A DNA stretch of 64,000 bases from Bacillus cabrialesii (GCF_004124315.2 NZ_CP096889.1:866001-930000); one strand, 5' to 3'; positions 25,043 through 34,273 are shown, counted from the first letter of the stretch. A program made the numbers and translations. Notes: generated by a model not told the origin, from the sequence alone.

Positions 25043-25069
25043 AACCGCGCGCACGCCGCGGTTTTTTTA
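25041..25069 (+). terminator. Terminator after yfjT
   Basis: AAACCGCG / CGCGGTTT stem around CGCACGC, followed by TTTTTTT. Confidence 0.85.
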
Positions 25070-25088
25070 TTTTGGCATAAAGCGGTCA

Positions 25089-25118
25089 GTATAAAAAGAA
25101 GCGCCGTTCTGTAAAATA
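25089..25118 (+). promoter_or_regulatory. Candidate SigG promoter of pdaA
   Basis: GTATA (25089-25093), 18-base spacer, TAAAATA (25112-25118), fitting GNATR-N18-CATNNTA apart from the first and third -10 bases. PdaA is made in the forespore in B. subtilis. Confidence 0.45.
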
Positions 25119-25145
25119 AGAAAAAATCCAGAAGGAGCGCTGGCC

Positions 25146-25937
25146 ATGAAATGGATGTGTGCAATATGCTGCGCAGCCGTCTTGCTTGCCGGAGGCGCGG
25201 CGCAGGCGAAAGCGGTGCCGAATGAGCCGATCAACTGGGGCTTTAAACGAAGTGTCAATCATCAGCCGCCTGATGCCGGGAAGCAGCTGAACAGTTTAAT
25301 TGAAAAATATGACGCGTTTTATTTAGGAAATACGAAAGAAAAAACGATTTACTTAACGTTTGATAACGGCTATGAAAATGGCTATACGCCCAAAGTGCTT
25401 GATGTCTTAAAAAAACATCGCGTAACAGGAACATTTTTTGTGACAGGGCATTTCATAAAGGATCAGCCTGAGCTGATCAAGCGTATGTCAGATGAAGGCC
25501 ATATTATCGGCAACCATTCCTTTCACCATCCGGATTTGACGACAAAAACAGCTGACCAAATCCAAGACGAACTTGATTCCGTCAATGAAGAGGTCTATAA
25601 AATTACGGGAAAGCAGGACAACCTGTATCTGCGCCCGCCGCGCGGCGTGTTCAGTGAGTATGTGCTGAAAGAAACGAAACGCCTCGGCTATCAAACCGTT
25701 TTCTGGTCGGTCGCTTTTGTTGATTGGAAAATCAATAACCAAAAAGGGAAGAAATATGCCTACGATCATATGATCAAGCAGGCGCATCCAGGAGCCATTT
25801 ACCTGCTTCACACCGTATCGAGGGACAATGCCGAAGCGCTGGATGATGCGATTGCAGACCTGAAAAAACAAGGCTACACCTTTAAAAGCATTGATGATTT
25901 GATGTTTGAGAAAGAAATGAAGCTGCCGTCTTTATAA
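25146..25937 (+). CDS. pdaA: Peptidoglycan N-acetylmuramic acid deacetylase PdaA
   Basis: 263 residues with a signal peptide (MKWMCAICCAAVLLAGGAAQA). NodB/polysaccharide deacetylase domain: TFDNG (about 74-78; Asp followed by Asn instead of the usual DD, typical of PdaA), zinc-ligand HSFHHPD, RPPRG, WSVAFVDW and LLHTVSRDN. It removes acetyl from muramic acid so that muramic-delta-lactam, the mark of spore cortex, can form; needed for germination. AAGGAG before ATG 25146; alone between terminators. Confidence 0.94.
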   Translation: MKWMCAICCAAVLLAGGAAQAKAVPNEPINWGFKRSVNHQPPDAGKQLNSLIEKYDAFYLGNTKEKTIYLTFDNGYENGYTPKVLDVLKKHRVTGTFFVTGHFIKDQPELIKRMSDEGHIIGNHSFHHPDLTTKTADQIQDELDSVNEEVYKITGKQDNLYLRPPRGVFSEYVLKETKRLGYQTVFWSVAFVDWKINNQKGKKYAYDHMIKQAHPGAIYLLHTVSRDNAEALDDAIADLKKQGYTFKSIDDLMFEKEMKLPSL

Positions 25938-25942
25938 TGAGT

Positions 25943-25975
25943 AGAGCCTCTCCTGAAACGGAGAGGCTTTTCTTT
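25943..25975. terminator. Terminator between pdaA and yfjR
   Basis: AGCCTCTCC / GGAGAGGCT stem, loop TGAAAC, then TTTTCTTTATTT; overlaps the end of the convergent yfjR. Confidence 0.8.
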
Positions 25976-26834
25976 ATTTAATACATTTAATCAGTGCGGC
26001 CCAATCCAGATCTCCGAAGCCTTGTTCGATCCCGCTTTCAAAATGGCTCTTGGCCAGCTCGGCGAGAGGGAGGTTCGCGGAAACCTGTTTTGCGGCGGCG
26101 AGTGCCAGATTGGTATCCTTCAGTCCTAATGACATTTTGAAACCGGCAGGCTCGAATTTCTGCTCAGCCATGATGGTTCCGTAATTTTGATAGACAGGAG
26201 AGCCAAAGAGCGCGCTGGCGATTTCTAAAAATTGTTTTTGCTCCAAACCGTACTTCTCCATCATTAAGAATGATTCAGATAACGCCTCCAGCATGGACAC
26301 GAGCAAGAAATTAATGCTGATTTTGGCCGCGTTTGCCGTCTTGCTTTCTTCGCCTACATCAAACACCTGCTGGCTCAGGCTGTCAAGCAGAGGCTTGGCG
26401 GTTTGCTTTGCTTCCGCCCGTCCGGCTGTTATGATGCGGAGCGCGGCTTTGGCGGCGGCATCCGGCCTGCCGAGCACAGGAGCGGCGAGGAAGGATTGTC
26501 CTTTCTCCGCATGAGCTGCCGCAAGCTTTTCTGAGAACTCGACACTGATCGTGCTCATCGAGATGTGAATGCCGTTCTCTGCTAATCCTTCAATCAATCC
26601 GTCTTCTCCAAATGTCACGGCGCTGACAGAATCGTCATCTGAAAGCATCGTGATGACAATATCAGCGGACTCTGCCGCCTGTCGCGGCGTGTCAGCTGCC
26701 TGTGCGCCTTCTGATGCAAGTTCTTCCGTCTTTTGTTTCGTTCGATTATAAACAGTCAATTTGTAGCCTGCTTGAAGCACATTTCTGGCAATGGGCTGTC
26801 CCATATTGCCGAGTCCGATGACAGCGATTTTCAA
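25974..26834 (-). CDS. yfjR: 6-phosphogluconate/3-hydroxyisobutyrate dehydrogenase-like oxidoreductase YfjR
   Basis: 286 residues from TTG 26834 (AGGGAG 8 bases upstream; a GTG three codons earlier overlaps the ribosome site and is less likely). N-terminal Rossmann fold with GLGNMG, TRK-like VYNRTKQK (NADP preference suggested by Arg), and the catalytic lysine in ANAAKISINFL (about 168-178). The C-terminal helical domain is complete. Beta-hydroxyacid dehydrogenase family (possible glyoxylate/succinic semialdehyde reductase type); true substrate unknown. Confidence 0.85.
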   Translation of the reverse strand: MKIAVIGLGNMGQPIARNVLQAGYKLTVYNRTKQKTEELASEGAQAADTPRQAAESADIVITMLSDDDSVSAVTFGEDGLIEGLAENGIHISMSTISVEFSEKLAAAHAEKGQSFLAAPVLGRPDAAAKAALRIITAGRAEAKQTAKPLLDSLSQQVFDVGEESKTANAAKISINFLLVSMLEALSESFLMMEKYGLEQKQFLEIASALFGSPVYQNYGTIMAEQKFEPAGFKMSLGLKDTNLALAAAKQVSANLPLAELAKSHFESGIEQGFGDLDWAALIKCIK

Positions 26835-26892
26835 TCTGATCACTCCCTGAGTATTTTTTCCATTATAAACAAAAGAACATAATCTGCCAACA

Positions 26893-26917
26893 TAAAAAGA
26901 ACAGCTTCACGCTGTCC
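26893..26917 (-). terminator. Terminator after yfjQ
   Basis: On the minus strand GGACAGC / GCTGTTC around GTGAA, followed by TTTTTATG; just after the yfjQ stop. Confidence 0.7.
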
Positions 26918-27877
26918 TCATTTAAATATATTGAACCATCCTTTATGTACAAACCATATCAGCATCCCGATCACAAGCGCCGCCATCAGGCCGAGCACTG
27001 CAAAATATCCGTATTTCCAGTGCAGCTCTGGCATGTGATCGAAGTTCATTCCGTATACCCCGGCGATAAAGGTGAGCGGGATAAAAATAGTCGAGACGAT
27101 CGTCAGTGTCATCATAATCGCGTTCATCCGGTTTGAATTCAGTGTCACGTAGCTGTCGCGCAAGTCGGACGTCATGTCACGGTTGGATTCCACAATCTCA
27201 GACAATTTTAACAAATGATCGTATATGTCGCTGAAGTATGCTTTCGTTTCCCGCTGCTCTTTCACATGGTCAAGGCTTAAAATCCGGTAGAGCAAATCAC
27301 GCATCGGAATGATCGTCCGTCTCAGATGCAAAAGATCTGTCCTGAGTTCAAACACCTCATCCATCAGCGTTCCATACGTTTTGTGAGGACGGCTTTCTTC
27401 AATTTCATTCAGCCGGTCTTCGATTTTGTAAACGAGGGGAAAATATTCATCGACAAGCTGGTCCATGATCATATAAGAAATATGACCAGGCCCTTTTTTC
27501 AATATGTCCGGTGAAGCATGCAGGCGTTCACGGACTTTGGCAATACCGGGCGTTTCGTGTAAATGAAAGGTGACGACAAATCTTTCGCCTTGAAAAATAT
27601 CGACTTCCTCCGTCTCAAGCGTTTCATGGTTCAGCGCATGAATCACGTAAAAGCGATAGCCGTCATAATGGTCTAGCTTCGGCCGCTGCATATGCTGGAA
27701 GCAATCCTCAATGGCAAGCGGATGAAAATGAAAAAAATCTCTCAATAACGCCGTTTCCGTATCCTCCGGGCCGTGAAAATCAACCCAGTACCACGCGATA
27801 TCAGGCTGTTCGACTCGTTCGATCGGTATATTTTTCAGCAGCTGATGCTCTGTTGTCATTGCGGTAATGTTGATCAT
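26918..27877 (-). CDS. yfjQ: CorA-family magnesium/metal transporter YfjQ
   Basis: 319 residues from ATG 27877 (GGAGGG upstream; seven more codons open but with the ribosome site inside them). Large N-terminal cytoplasmic domain, then two C-terminal membrane helices joined by YGMNFDHMPE, the GMN selectivity loop of CorA channels. The pentameric channel takes up Mg2+ (or Co2+/Ni2+). Monocistronic; divergent from yfjP. Confidence 0.92.
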   Translation of the reverse strand: MINITAMTTEHQLLKNIPIERVEQPDIAWYWVDFHGPEDTETALLRDFFHFHPLAIEDCFQHMQRPKLDHYDGYRFYVIHALNHETLETEEVDIFQGERFVVTFHLHETPGIAKVRERLHASPDILKKGPGHISYMIMDQLVDEYFPLVYKIEDRLNEIEESRPHKTYGTLMDEVFELRTDLLHLRRTIIPMRDLLYRILSLDHVKEQRETKAYFSDIYDHLLKLSEIVESNRDMTSDLRDSYVTLNSNRMNAIMMTLTIVSTIFIPLTFIAGVYGMNFDHMPELHWKYGYFAVLGLMAALVIGMLIWFVHKGWFNIFK

Positions 27878-27958
27878 AAACAACCCTCCACCTGCCATTA
27901 TATCATGCGGCCTTTATGAGAAAAGTATACGGTGTTCTCTGCCTATTTCCAGCGGCGT

Positions 27959-27967
27959 GTTATACTG
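27959..27967 (+). promoter_or_regulatory. Extended -10 promoter of yfjP
   Basis: TGTTATACT: TG (27959-27960), one base, TATACT (27962-27967). No convincing -35. About 29 bases before the yfjP start. Confidence 0.45.
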
Positions 27968-27995
27968 AACAAAAAACGGAAAAAGGGTGGATTTC

Positions 27996-28859
27996 ATGTG
28001 GAAGGAAAAAGTATCTGTCACGCCTCCGTACCATTTTGACCGCGTGCTGGACCGACTGTCTTTAGATCCTCTCAATGCGGCAGACAGAGAAGCGCGCGAA
28101 ATTCGTGTGCCAATCAGAAACCGAGCGGGAGACGTATGTATTGTAAAGGTACAGGCGTTAGGACATGCGGATGAGCCTGAGTTTCTTGTCAGCGGGGAAA
28201 CGGATCAGGAAGAGATGATGATGGAAATCAAACGGATTTTTCAATGGGAACATGATTTACAGCACGTTCTCGATCATTTTTCGAAAACGAGCCTGTCCGC
28301 CATTTTTGAAGAGCATGCCGGCACGCCGCTTGTATTAGACTACAGTGTGTACAACTGTATCATGAAATGCATCATCCACCAGCAGCTCAATCTTTCCTTC
28401 GCTTACACGCTGACAGAACGGTTTGTCCATGCGTTTGGCGAGCAGAAGGACGGCGTCTGGTGCTATCCGAAGCCGGAAACGATTGCGGAACTCGATTATC
28501 AGGATTTGCGCGATCTGCAATTCAGCATGCGAAAAGCGGAATACGCCATTGATACATCAAGGATGATCGCGGAAGGCACGCTCGACTTGTCAGAGCTGCC
28601 GCATATGACGGATGAAGACATCATGAAGAAACTGATCAAAATCAGAGGCATCGGTCCATGGACCGTACAAAACGTCCTCATGTTCGGCCTTGGCCGGCCT
28701 AATTTATTCCCGCTAGCCGATATCGGTCTCCAGAACGCAATCAAACGCCATTTTCAGCTGGACGACAAGCCTGCAAAGGATGTCATGCTGGCGATGAGCA
28801 AGGAGTGGGAGCCTTATTTAAGCTATGCGTCTTTGTATTTATGGAGGAGTATCGAATAG
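27996..28859 (+). CDS. yfjP: AlkA-like DNA-3-methyladenine glycosylase YfjP
   Basis: 287 residues from ATG 27996 (AAAGGGTGG upstream; a GTG three codons earlier lies in the ribosome site). Helix-hairpin-helix GPD superfamily: the hairpin LIKIRGIGPWTVQNVL (about 212-227) and catalytic aspartate in FPLADIGLQ. The protein excises alkylated bases, starting base-excision repair. The iron-sulfur cysteines of EndoIII-type enzymes are absent, as usual for AlkA types. Confidence 0.9.
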   Translation: MWKEKVSVTPPYHFDRVLDRLSLDPLNAADREAREIRVPIRNRAGDVCIVKVQALGHADEPEFLVSGETDQEEMMMEIKRIFQWEHDLQHVLDHFSKTSLSAIFEEHAGTPLVLDYSVYNCIMKCIIHQQLNLSFAYTLTERFVHAFGEQKDGVWCYPKPETIAELDYQDLRDLQFSMRKAEYAIDTSRMIAEGTLDLSELPHMTDEDIMKKLIKIRGIGPWTVQNVLMFGLGRPNLFPLADIGLQNAIKRHFQLDDKPAKDVMLAMSKEWEPYLSYASLYLWRSIE

Positions 28860-28860
28860 A

Positions 28861-28885
28861 AAACGGCTGCCTTTTCGGCAGCCGC
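28861..28885 (-). terminator. Terminator for the leftward lipoprotein gene
   Basis: CGGCTGCC / GGCAGCCG eight-base stem, loop TTTTC. On the minus strand it is followed by TTTTC; on the plus strand there is no T-run, so it mainly serves the 28891-29889 gene. Confidence 0.65.
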
Positions 28886-28890
28886 AGTGA

Positions 28891-29889
28891 TTAATCAAGC
28901 TTCACTGTCATACTTTGGCCTGGAGCGCCATTTGTAATAGGTGAAAATGTGATTTTTAATTCATGAAGATCGTCCGCTTTTCCGCTGTATATAGCTCCTA
29001 TCACACCTTCGTTTTCTGTGTGCGGAGCGAAAACGTGATCATTGTCTTTAAAGATATTATTATCAGCAATTTTCAGCTTTTGTCCGTCGTTTGTTTCTAC
29101 TGATTCAATACCCTGCCAGTCAACTTGTGTGTCTCCTGTATTCTCTGCTTTATAAGTGATTTGAATGTATCGAAGCGGTTCAGACACTTTTTGATCTGTC
29201 AATTTTTTAAAGAGCTTCAGCTGTAAAGGGCTGATATTAGTACGCGCCAGTAATTTGACTTGATCGACAGTAATCGTTAAAGGTTTTATTGCTGCTTGTT
29301 TCTGAACATCGGCAATTTTGTTTAATGTAACAATTTCTCCATTGTCCTCATTGGATGTTTCACCAGGCGTAGTCAAGATTTTTCTTCCGCTGTTTTGGCT
29401 TGAACCATCTGTTTCATTGTCGGTATCCAACGGCTGATCGCTTTCCTGAATTAGCTGGTTGTCCAAATCAACAAATCGAATGGTCGGTTCGCTGCCGTCA
29501 TAATAAGACGAATGCTTATACAAATCGCGAAGAAACTGATCAAAGAAAATTGCCGAGAGACTGTTTTCCATCGATTTTCCGTCTGAGTTGTTAAAAGTGA
29601 TGATAACTGTATTGTTTTTTATTTCCACTTTTTTAACCACTTTTTCTCCCTTGGAATTGGCTTCTGTCATTTTTTCAAACGCGCCGTTCAAATCCTTTTT
29701 GGAAATGTGGATTTTTTTCCAGTCTTCTTTGGTGATACTGTTAAAGTCCTTTTTCAGCAAATCTAGATTTTCACTTTTGTCTTCTGCTGTTTTTTCTGTT
29801 TTTGCAGAAGTCGCACTGCTGTCGTTTCCGCATCCTGCCGCACTGAGTAATAATCCTAATGTACAGGCAGCGTTTAGAAATTTCTTCAT
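28891..29889 (-). CDS. Lipoprotein with DUF4352-like C-terminal domain, accessory gene
   Basis: 332 residues. Lipoprotein signal MKKFLNAACTLGLLLSAAGC with lipidation at C20, then a Ser/Thr/Lys/Glu linker. Residues about 45-140 form a first domain (KEDWKKIHISKKDL…, SSYYDGSEPTIRF), followed by an acidic linker (DTDNETDGSSQNS) and a C-terminal immunoglobulin-like domain (RYIQITYKAENTGDTQVDW…, FAPHTENEGVIGAIYSGK) of the type seen in DUF4352/DUF5067-like surface lipoproteins. ATG 29889 follows AGAGGGATAAA. I do not remember this gene between yfjP and yfjO in strain 168, so it may be strain- or species-specific. Function unknown; outer face of the membrane. Confidence 0.78.
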   Translation of the reverse strand: MKKFLNAACTLGLLLSAAGCGNDSSATSAKTEKTAEDKSENLDLLKKDFNSITKEDWKKIHISKKDLNGAFEKMTEANSKGEKVVKKVEIKNNTVIITFNNSDGKSMENSLSAIFFDQFLRDLYKHSSYYDGSEPTIRFVDLDNQLIQESDQPLDTDNETDGSSQNSGRKILTTPGETSNEDNGEIVTLNKIADVQKQAAIKPLTITVDQVKLLARTNISPLQLKLFKKLTDQKVSEPLRYIQITYKAENTGDTQVDWQGIESVETNDGQKLKIADNNIFKDNDHVFAPHTENEGVIGAIYSGKADDLHELKITFSPITNGAPGQSMTVKLD

Positions 29890-29996
29890 TTTATCCCTCT
29901 TTTATGTAATAGTCATAAACTGTATCGGCGGCCTTGGCCGATTATTGAGTAAAAATGGAAATGTTTTTGAAAAGTATGAAGGAATCTAGGCAAGCG

Positions 29997-30005
29997 TGTT
30001 ATACT
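29997..30005 (+). promoter_or_regulatory. Extended -10 promoter of yfjO
   Basis: TGTTATACT at 29997-30005 (TG, one base, TATACT), the same core as the yfjP promoter; no clear -35. About 70 bases before the yfjO start codon. Confidence 0.45.
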
Positions 30006-30076
30006 AGAAAGATGTGAAAAAACATTTCACTTTCTGCCATCTGCAGAAAGCTTCATATAGAAACGGAGAGAACAAC

Positions 30077-31480
30077 GTGAACCAACAAAAGAAACAGGCG
30101 CCCGTCGAACTGAAAGTCGGACAAACCTTTCCGCTGACGATTAAGCGTCTCGGCATTAACGGCGAAGGTGTCGGCTATTTTAAGAAAAAAGTCGTCTTTG
30201 TGCCCGGCGCGCTTCCTGGCGAAGAGGTTGTCGTCCAGGCCACAAAGGTTCAGCCGAAGTTTTCGGAGGGCCGCATTAAGAAGATCCGCAAGTCATCGGA
30301 GCACCGTGTTGCACCGCCTTGTCCTGTATACGAACAGTGCGGCGGCTGTCAGCTTCAGCATCTTGCATACAGCCAGCAGCTTCGGGAAAAACGCGACATC
30401 GTCATTCAGTCTCTTGAACGCCATACGAAGTTTAAAGTAGAAAACATGGACATCAAAGAAACGATCGGCATGGACAACCCGTGGAATTACCGCAACAAAA
30501 GCCAATTCCAAATCGGGCGCTCGCAAAGCGGCAGCATCATCGCCGGCTTATACGGCCTTGAATCTCACGACATCGTGCCGATTAAAGACTGCGTCGTCCA
30601 GCATCCGGCAACCAACAAAACAACAGGCATCGTCCGCCGCATTTTAGAGGATTTCAATGTGTCTGTTTATAATGAACGGAAACGAAAAGGCGACGTTCGC
30701 ACCATTGTGACGAGAGTCGGCTTTGAAACAGGCGAAGTGCAGGTTGTGCTTGTTACGGCGAAAGAAACGCTTCCGCACAAGGAAGAAATCGTCAAAGCGA
30801 TCCAAAAGCGCCTGCCAGAGGTCAAATCCATTATCCAAAATGTAAACGGAGCGAAAACCTCAGTCATTTTCGGTGAAAAATCAAAACCGCTCGCGGGAAA
30901 AACAGTGATTCAAGAGGTGCTAGGCGACGTATCCTTTGAACTGAGCGCCCGCGCCTTCTTCCAGCTCAATCCGGAGCAAACCGTCAAGCTGTATGATGAA
31001 GTGAAAAAAGCGGCCCAGCTGACCGGAAAAGAAAAAGTCGTTGACGCGTATTGCGGCGTCGGCACCATCGGTATGTGGGTAGCGGACGGAGCGAAAGAAG
31101 TCCGCGGTATGGACGTCATCAAGGAATCAATTGACGATGCCAAGAAAAACGCCAAAAAACACGGCATGACAAATGCCACATACGTAACAGGAACAGCCGA
31201 GCACTGGCTCCCGAAATGGACGAAAGAAGGCTTCCGACCGGACGTCGTCATCGTTGACCCGCCAAGAACCGGCTGTGACAGCACATTTTTGGACACGATC
31301 CAAAAAGTCAAACCGAAACGCTTTGTCTACGTTTCCTGCAATCCATCCACGCTTGCGAAAGACTTACAGGCGCTGTCGAAGGATTATCGTGTGGAATATA
31401 TTCAGCCTGTCGATATGTTTCCGCAGACGGCTCATGTGGAAGCTGTGGCGAAGCTTGTCTTGAAATCGTCTAATGAATAG
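30077..31480 (+). CDS. yfjO: RlmCD/RumA-type 23S rRNA (uracil-5-)-methyltransferase paralogue YfjO
   Basis: 467 residues from GTG 30077 (GGAGAG 6-7 bases upstream; an upstream in-frame ATG at 30014 has no ribosome site). N-terminal TRAM domain ([11 protein letters not shown]…PGEEVVVQ), the iron-sulfur cysteine set [14 protein letters not shown] (about 81-94) and the SAM methyltransferase domain with [23 protein letters not shown] and catalytic cysteine in [14 protein letters not shown]. Methylates uracil C5 in RNA. B. subtilis has two such proteins; YefA is the one shown to modify U747 and U1939, so the target of YfjO is less certain. Confidence 0.9.
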   Translation: MNQQKKQAPVELKVGQTFPLTIKRLGINGEGVGYFKKKVVFVPGALPGEEVVVQATKVQPKFSEGRIKKIRKSSEHRVAPPCPVYEQCGGCQLQHLAYSQQLREKRDIVIQSLERHTKFKVENMDIKETIGMDNPWNYRNKSQFQIGRSQSGSIIAGLYGLESHDIVPIKDCVVQHPATNKTTGIVRRILEDFNVSVYNERKRKGDVRTIVTRVGFETGEVQVVLVTAKETLPHKEEIVKAIQKRLPEVKSIIQNVNGAKTSVIFGEKSKPLAGKTVIQEVLGDVSFELSARAFFQLNPEQTVKLYDEVKKAAQLTGKEKVVDAYCGVGTIGMWVADGAKEVRGMDVIKESIDDAKKNAKKHGMTNATYVTGTAEHWLPKWTKEGFRPDVVIVDPPRTGCDSTFLDTIQKVKPKRFVYVSCNPSTLAKDLQALSKDYRVEYIQPVDMFPQTAHVEAVAKLVLKSSNE

Positions 31481-31494
31481 AAACGATTCCTAAT

Positions 31495-31543
31495 CAGATC
31501 TGGATTTCGGGTGAATGAACATCGCCGATTTCCGGGTCTTTTT
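31495..31543 (+). terminator. Terminator after yfjO
   Basis: GATCTGGA (31497-31504) pairs with TCCGGGTC (31531-31538) with two G-U pairs; inner TCGG/CCGA extends it; then TTTTT. Closely related in sequence to the terminator after dus (see findings). Confidence 0.65.
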
Positions 31544-31753
31544 CATGCGCAGCCCTTGCCATGATTCCCGAATTTCTCTTCCTTCTTTTCCAATCTTTAT
31601 TTTAAAAGATGAAAAAATGCAGGCACCAAGAGAAGTGATCAAATCATTTCTCGATTTTTTTCCAATAAGAAACCCGTGAATGATTTATTTCAAACTCATA
31701 TAATTTATGTGTGTTATGTAGTCAAGATTTAAATGTTCAAAATGTACTATCGT

Positions 31754-31783
31754 TTGATCAGAAGTGTTGACACATGCTATAAG
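31754..31783 (+). promoter_or_regulatory. Promoter of dus
   Basis: -35 TTGATC (31754-31759), 18-base spacer, extended -10 TGcTATAAG (TATAAG 31778-31783). Transcription would begin near 31790, so in-frame starts before that cannot be used. Confidence 0.6.
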
Positions 31784-31862
31784 TGTAAAAGAAGCATGGT
31801 CAGTTTTTAATTTTGGGATAAAGGTTTGGCCGTATCCCATCATGAAAGGATTTGGATTGATT

Positions 31863-32840
31863 ATGACAGATAATTTCTGGCGTGAATTACCACGGCCATT
31901 TTTTGTACTGGCACCAATGGAAGATGTGACGGATGTTGTTTTCCGGCATGTAGTAAGTGAAGCAGGCAGGCCCGATGTGTTTTTTACAGAGTTTACAAAC
32001 TCAGAAAGCTATTGTCACCCAGATGGGAAGGATAGTGTGCGCGGCCGTCTGACTTTTACAGAGGATGAACAGCCAATGGTGGCCCATATATGGGGAGATA
32101 AGCCTGAAAACTTCCGTAAAATGAGTATTGGCATGGCGGAGTTAGGATTTAAAGGCCTAGATATCAATATGGGCTGCCCTGTACCTAATGTGGCGGGGAA
32201 TGGAAAGGGAAGCGGCCTTATTTGCCGTCCTGAAGTTGCCGCCGAATTAATAGAAGCAGCGAAGGCGGGAGGACTGCCTGTAAGCGTGAAGACAAGGCTT
32301 GGCTACACAGATGTGGACGAATGGCGTGGCTGGCTGTCACACATCTTGAAGCAAGACATTGCGAATCTTTCCATTCATCTGCGTACTAGAGCGGAAATGA
32401 GTAAAGTAGATGCGCATTGGGAACTGATTCCGGAAATCAAGAAACTTCGTGACGAGATTGCGCCGGATACCCTTTTGACGATCAATGGGGATATCCCTGA
32501 CCGGGAAACCGGCTTAAAACTTGCTGAACAATATGGTGTTGATGGAATTATGATTGGACGAGGTATTTTTACAAATCCATTCGCCTTTGAAAAGGAGCCG
32601 AAAGAGCATACCAGTAAGGAATTGCTTGATCTCTTAAGGCTGCATCTGGATCTTCATGATCAATATTCAGAATTAGAAGCCCGTCCATACAAGCCTCTTC
32701 CTCGCTTTTTCAAGATTTATCTCCGTGGATTCCGAGGGGCAAGTGAATTAAGAAATCAATGCATGAACACTAAATCAACAGATGAAGTGCGTGCCTTGCT
32801 CGACGACTTTGAGAGAAAGTATCTTGATGGGGCAGAGTGA
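31863..32840 (+). CDS. dus: tRNA-dihydrouridine synthase (YfjN / Dus)
   Basis: 325 residues from ATG 31863 ([21 protein letters not shown] about 12 bases upstream; ATG 31842 is an alternative). FMN-binding TIM barrel of the Dus family: [11 protein letters not shown] at the start, [11 protein letters not shown] with the catalytic cysteine (about residue 100), SVKTRLG, INGDI and [12 protein letters not shown] phosphate-binding loop. Reduces uridine to dihydrouridine in tRNA. YfjN in B. subtilis. Ends at a terminator. Confidence 0.9.
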   Translation: MTDNFWRELPRPFFVLAPMEDVTDVVFRHVVSEAGRPDVFFTEFTNSESYCHPDGKDSVRGRLTFTEDEQPMVAHIWGDKPENFRKMSIGMAELGFKGLDINMGCPVPNVAGNGKGSGLICRPEVAAELIEAAKAGGLPVSVKTRLGYTDVDEWRGWLSHILKQDIANLSIHLRTRAEMSKVDAHWELIPEIKKLRDEIAPDTLLTINGDIPDRETGLKLAEQYGVDGIMIGRGIFTNPFAFEKEPKEHTSKELLDLLRLHLDLHDQYSELEARPYKPLPRFFKIYLRGFRGASELRNQCMNTKSTDEVRALLDDFERKYLDGAE

Positions 32841-32866
32841 CAGCAGTGAAATAAACAACTCCTCAT

Positions 32867-32903
32867 CTGACCTGGATTTCGGTACGATTTCCAGGTCTTT
32901 TTG
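32867..32903 (+). terminator. Terminator after dus
   Basis: GACCTGG (32869-32875) / CCAGGTC (32891-32897), followed by TTTTT. Confidence 0.8.
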
Positions 32904-33110
32904 TGTGCAGAATTTACCCAGCCTGTCTTTTCTTGAAGTTATCTTCCTTCTCTTTTCGGAGAACCAATTTACAGAAAGCACAGACCATGTTCCGTTCTGC
33001 TGAAAAGTGTCTAGACGCTGAAGCGGGCGCTCTCTCTTTTATTGTTTACTCATGCAGAAATAGGAGAAAAATGGTACATTGATAGAAGACACATCACGAA
33101 GGAGAGAAAC

Positions 33111-33563
33111 ATGAAACGACTATGCATCATCCCCTGCGGCAAGAAAAAAATCTGGGATATCCATCCGGATAAAGGGCCGGTAAGGGCGGAAGACGCTTAT
33201 CTCAGCCCGTTTCATCAGGCGTGCGAGCGATATGCGAAAGCATTTTTCGATGAGTGGGTGATTTTGTCGGCGAAGCATGGATTCCTGCGTCCAGATGATA
33301 TCGTTCCCGAAAATTACGATGTCACTTTTGGAACCGCTCATCCGGAGATCATGGCAGCGGACGAGCTGCGCCGCCAATTTCACGAAAAAGGCTTTTCCGA
33401 CATCGAAGAGCTTGTCATGCTTGGCGGGAAAAAATACCGAAGCGTCCTAAACGCCGTCATTGGCGAACATCAGCATATCAGCTGGCCTCTGTCATCGTAC
33501 CAAGGCATTGGCTACATGCTTCAAGCGCTGAATCGGGCTGTTGAAGAAAAGCATGAACTGTAG
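33111..33563 (+). CDS. yfjM: DUF6884-type protein YfjM
   Basis: 150 residues from ATG 33111 (AAGGAGAG upstream). Starts CIIPCGKKKIWD, then AEDAYLSPFHQACERYAKAFFDEWVILSAKHGFL, the hallmark of the DUF6884 family related to TGT/queuosine-like folds and often found in phages. Short form of the family, seemingly complete. Biochemical role unknown. Followed 29 bases later by yfjL, likely one operon. Confidence 0.85.
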   Translation: MKRLCIIPCGKKKIWDIHPDKGPVRAEDAYLSPFHQACERYAKAFFDEWVILSAKHGFLRPDDIVPENYDVTFGTAHPEIMAADELRRQFHEKGFSDIEELVMLGGKKYRSVLNAVIGEHQHISWPLSSYQGIGYMLQALNRAVEEKHEL

Positions 33564-33592
33564 CACGTATAGATGAAGAAAAGAGTGTGAAC

Positions 33593-34273
33593 ATGAAAAA
33601 ACTTGTGGTTGGATTGATTGCCATTGCGGTATTCGGTTACGGGCTATATATCTATCATGTATGTTTCGGTGATGCATTCACGAAAAATGCCGCAGAGCAA
33701 AAGCTTGTCTCTTATGTGAAAGAAACCTATCCTCAAAAAGAAATCAAGATCACGAATGGTGTATATAACGCTAAAACCTCGGAATATGTCTTTCAAGCAA
33801 ACACTCAATCTCATCACTATCCAATGTGTACGAAGGGATTTCTTCATCCTAAGGTCACCTGCGATGGAATTGAAGAAGCGTATACCGAATCAGTAGCAAA
33901 ACATCTAAATCAAGAAGCATCGAAGGAAATCGAAGCAGATCTGAAAAAAGCGGTTCCGCAAGTCGTAAAAACTGACGCTGCTATCAGCATTGAAAACGGC
34001 CAGTTCACATTAGACACAAAGTGGAACAAACATCTGACTGAAAAAGCGCCTATGAGCATGACGATTCAGTTAGATGCCAGCGGATCATCAAAAACAGATG
34101 CCGCAAAGATGGCCGAAACGGTCAGGAAAACGCTAAATGAAAAGGGATATACATACTCAAACGGCACGATAGACTGTATGCAGAAGGACGGGGACGGCGG
34201 TTTCGGTTATGTTAAATATTCATTTGATTTTCTTCCCAAAACAGCCATTCAGAGAAACGATGCAGAAGAATGA
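33593..34273 (+). CDS. yfjL: DUF3139-type membrane-anchored protein YfjL
   Basis: 226 residues from ATG 33593 (a GTG two codons earlier is open). One N-terminal membrane helix (LVVGLIAIAVFGYGLYIYHVC), the rest extracellular: KLVSYVKETYPQKEIKI, YVFQANTQSHHYPMC and a second, related-looking half with GYTYSNGTIDCMQ. Matches Bacillus DUF3139 proteins of unknown function. Ends before a terminator that precedes the acetoin operon control region. Confidence 0.8.
   Translation: MKKLVVGLIAIAVFGYGLYIYHVCFGDAFTKNAAEQKLVSYVKETYPQKEIKITNGVYNAKTSEYVFQANTQSHHYPMCTKGFLHPKVTCDGIEEAYTESVAKHLNQEASKEIEADLKKAVPQVVKTDAAISIENGQFTLDTKWNKHLTEKAPMSMTIQLDASGSSKTDAAKMAETVRKTLNEKGYTYSNGTIDCMQKDGDGGFGYVKYSFDFLPKTAIQRNDAEE

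Larger units (their letters stand above)
31481..31862 (+). other. Intergenic region yfjO–dus: terminator, promoter, leader hairpin
   Basis: This 382-base gap has a terminator at 31495-31543. An AT-rich middle without coding signal follows, then a promoter at 31754-31783 (TTGATC, 18 bases, TGcTATAAG). In the leader GGGATA (31815-31820) and TATCCC (31833-31838) form a small hairpin just before the dus start. No ORF with a ribosome site was seen. Confidence 0.6.

Noticed and set aside
31764..31862. 33-codon upstream extension of dus
   Set aside because: Its start codon lies inside the dus promoter, upstream of the expected transcription start.
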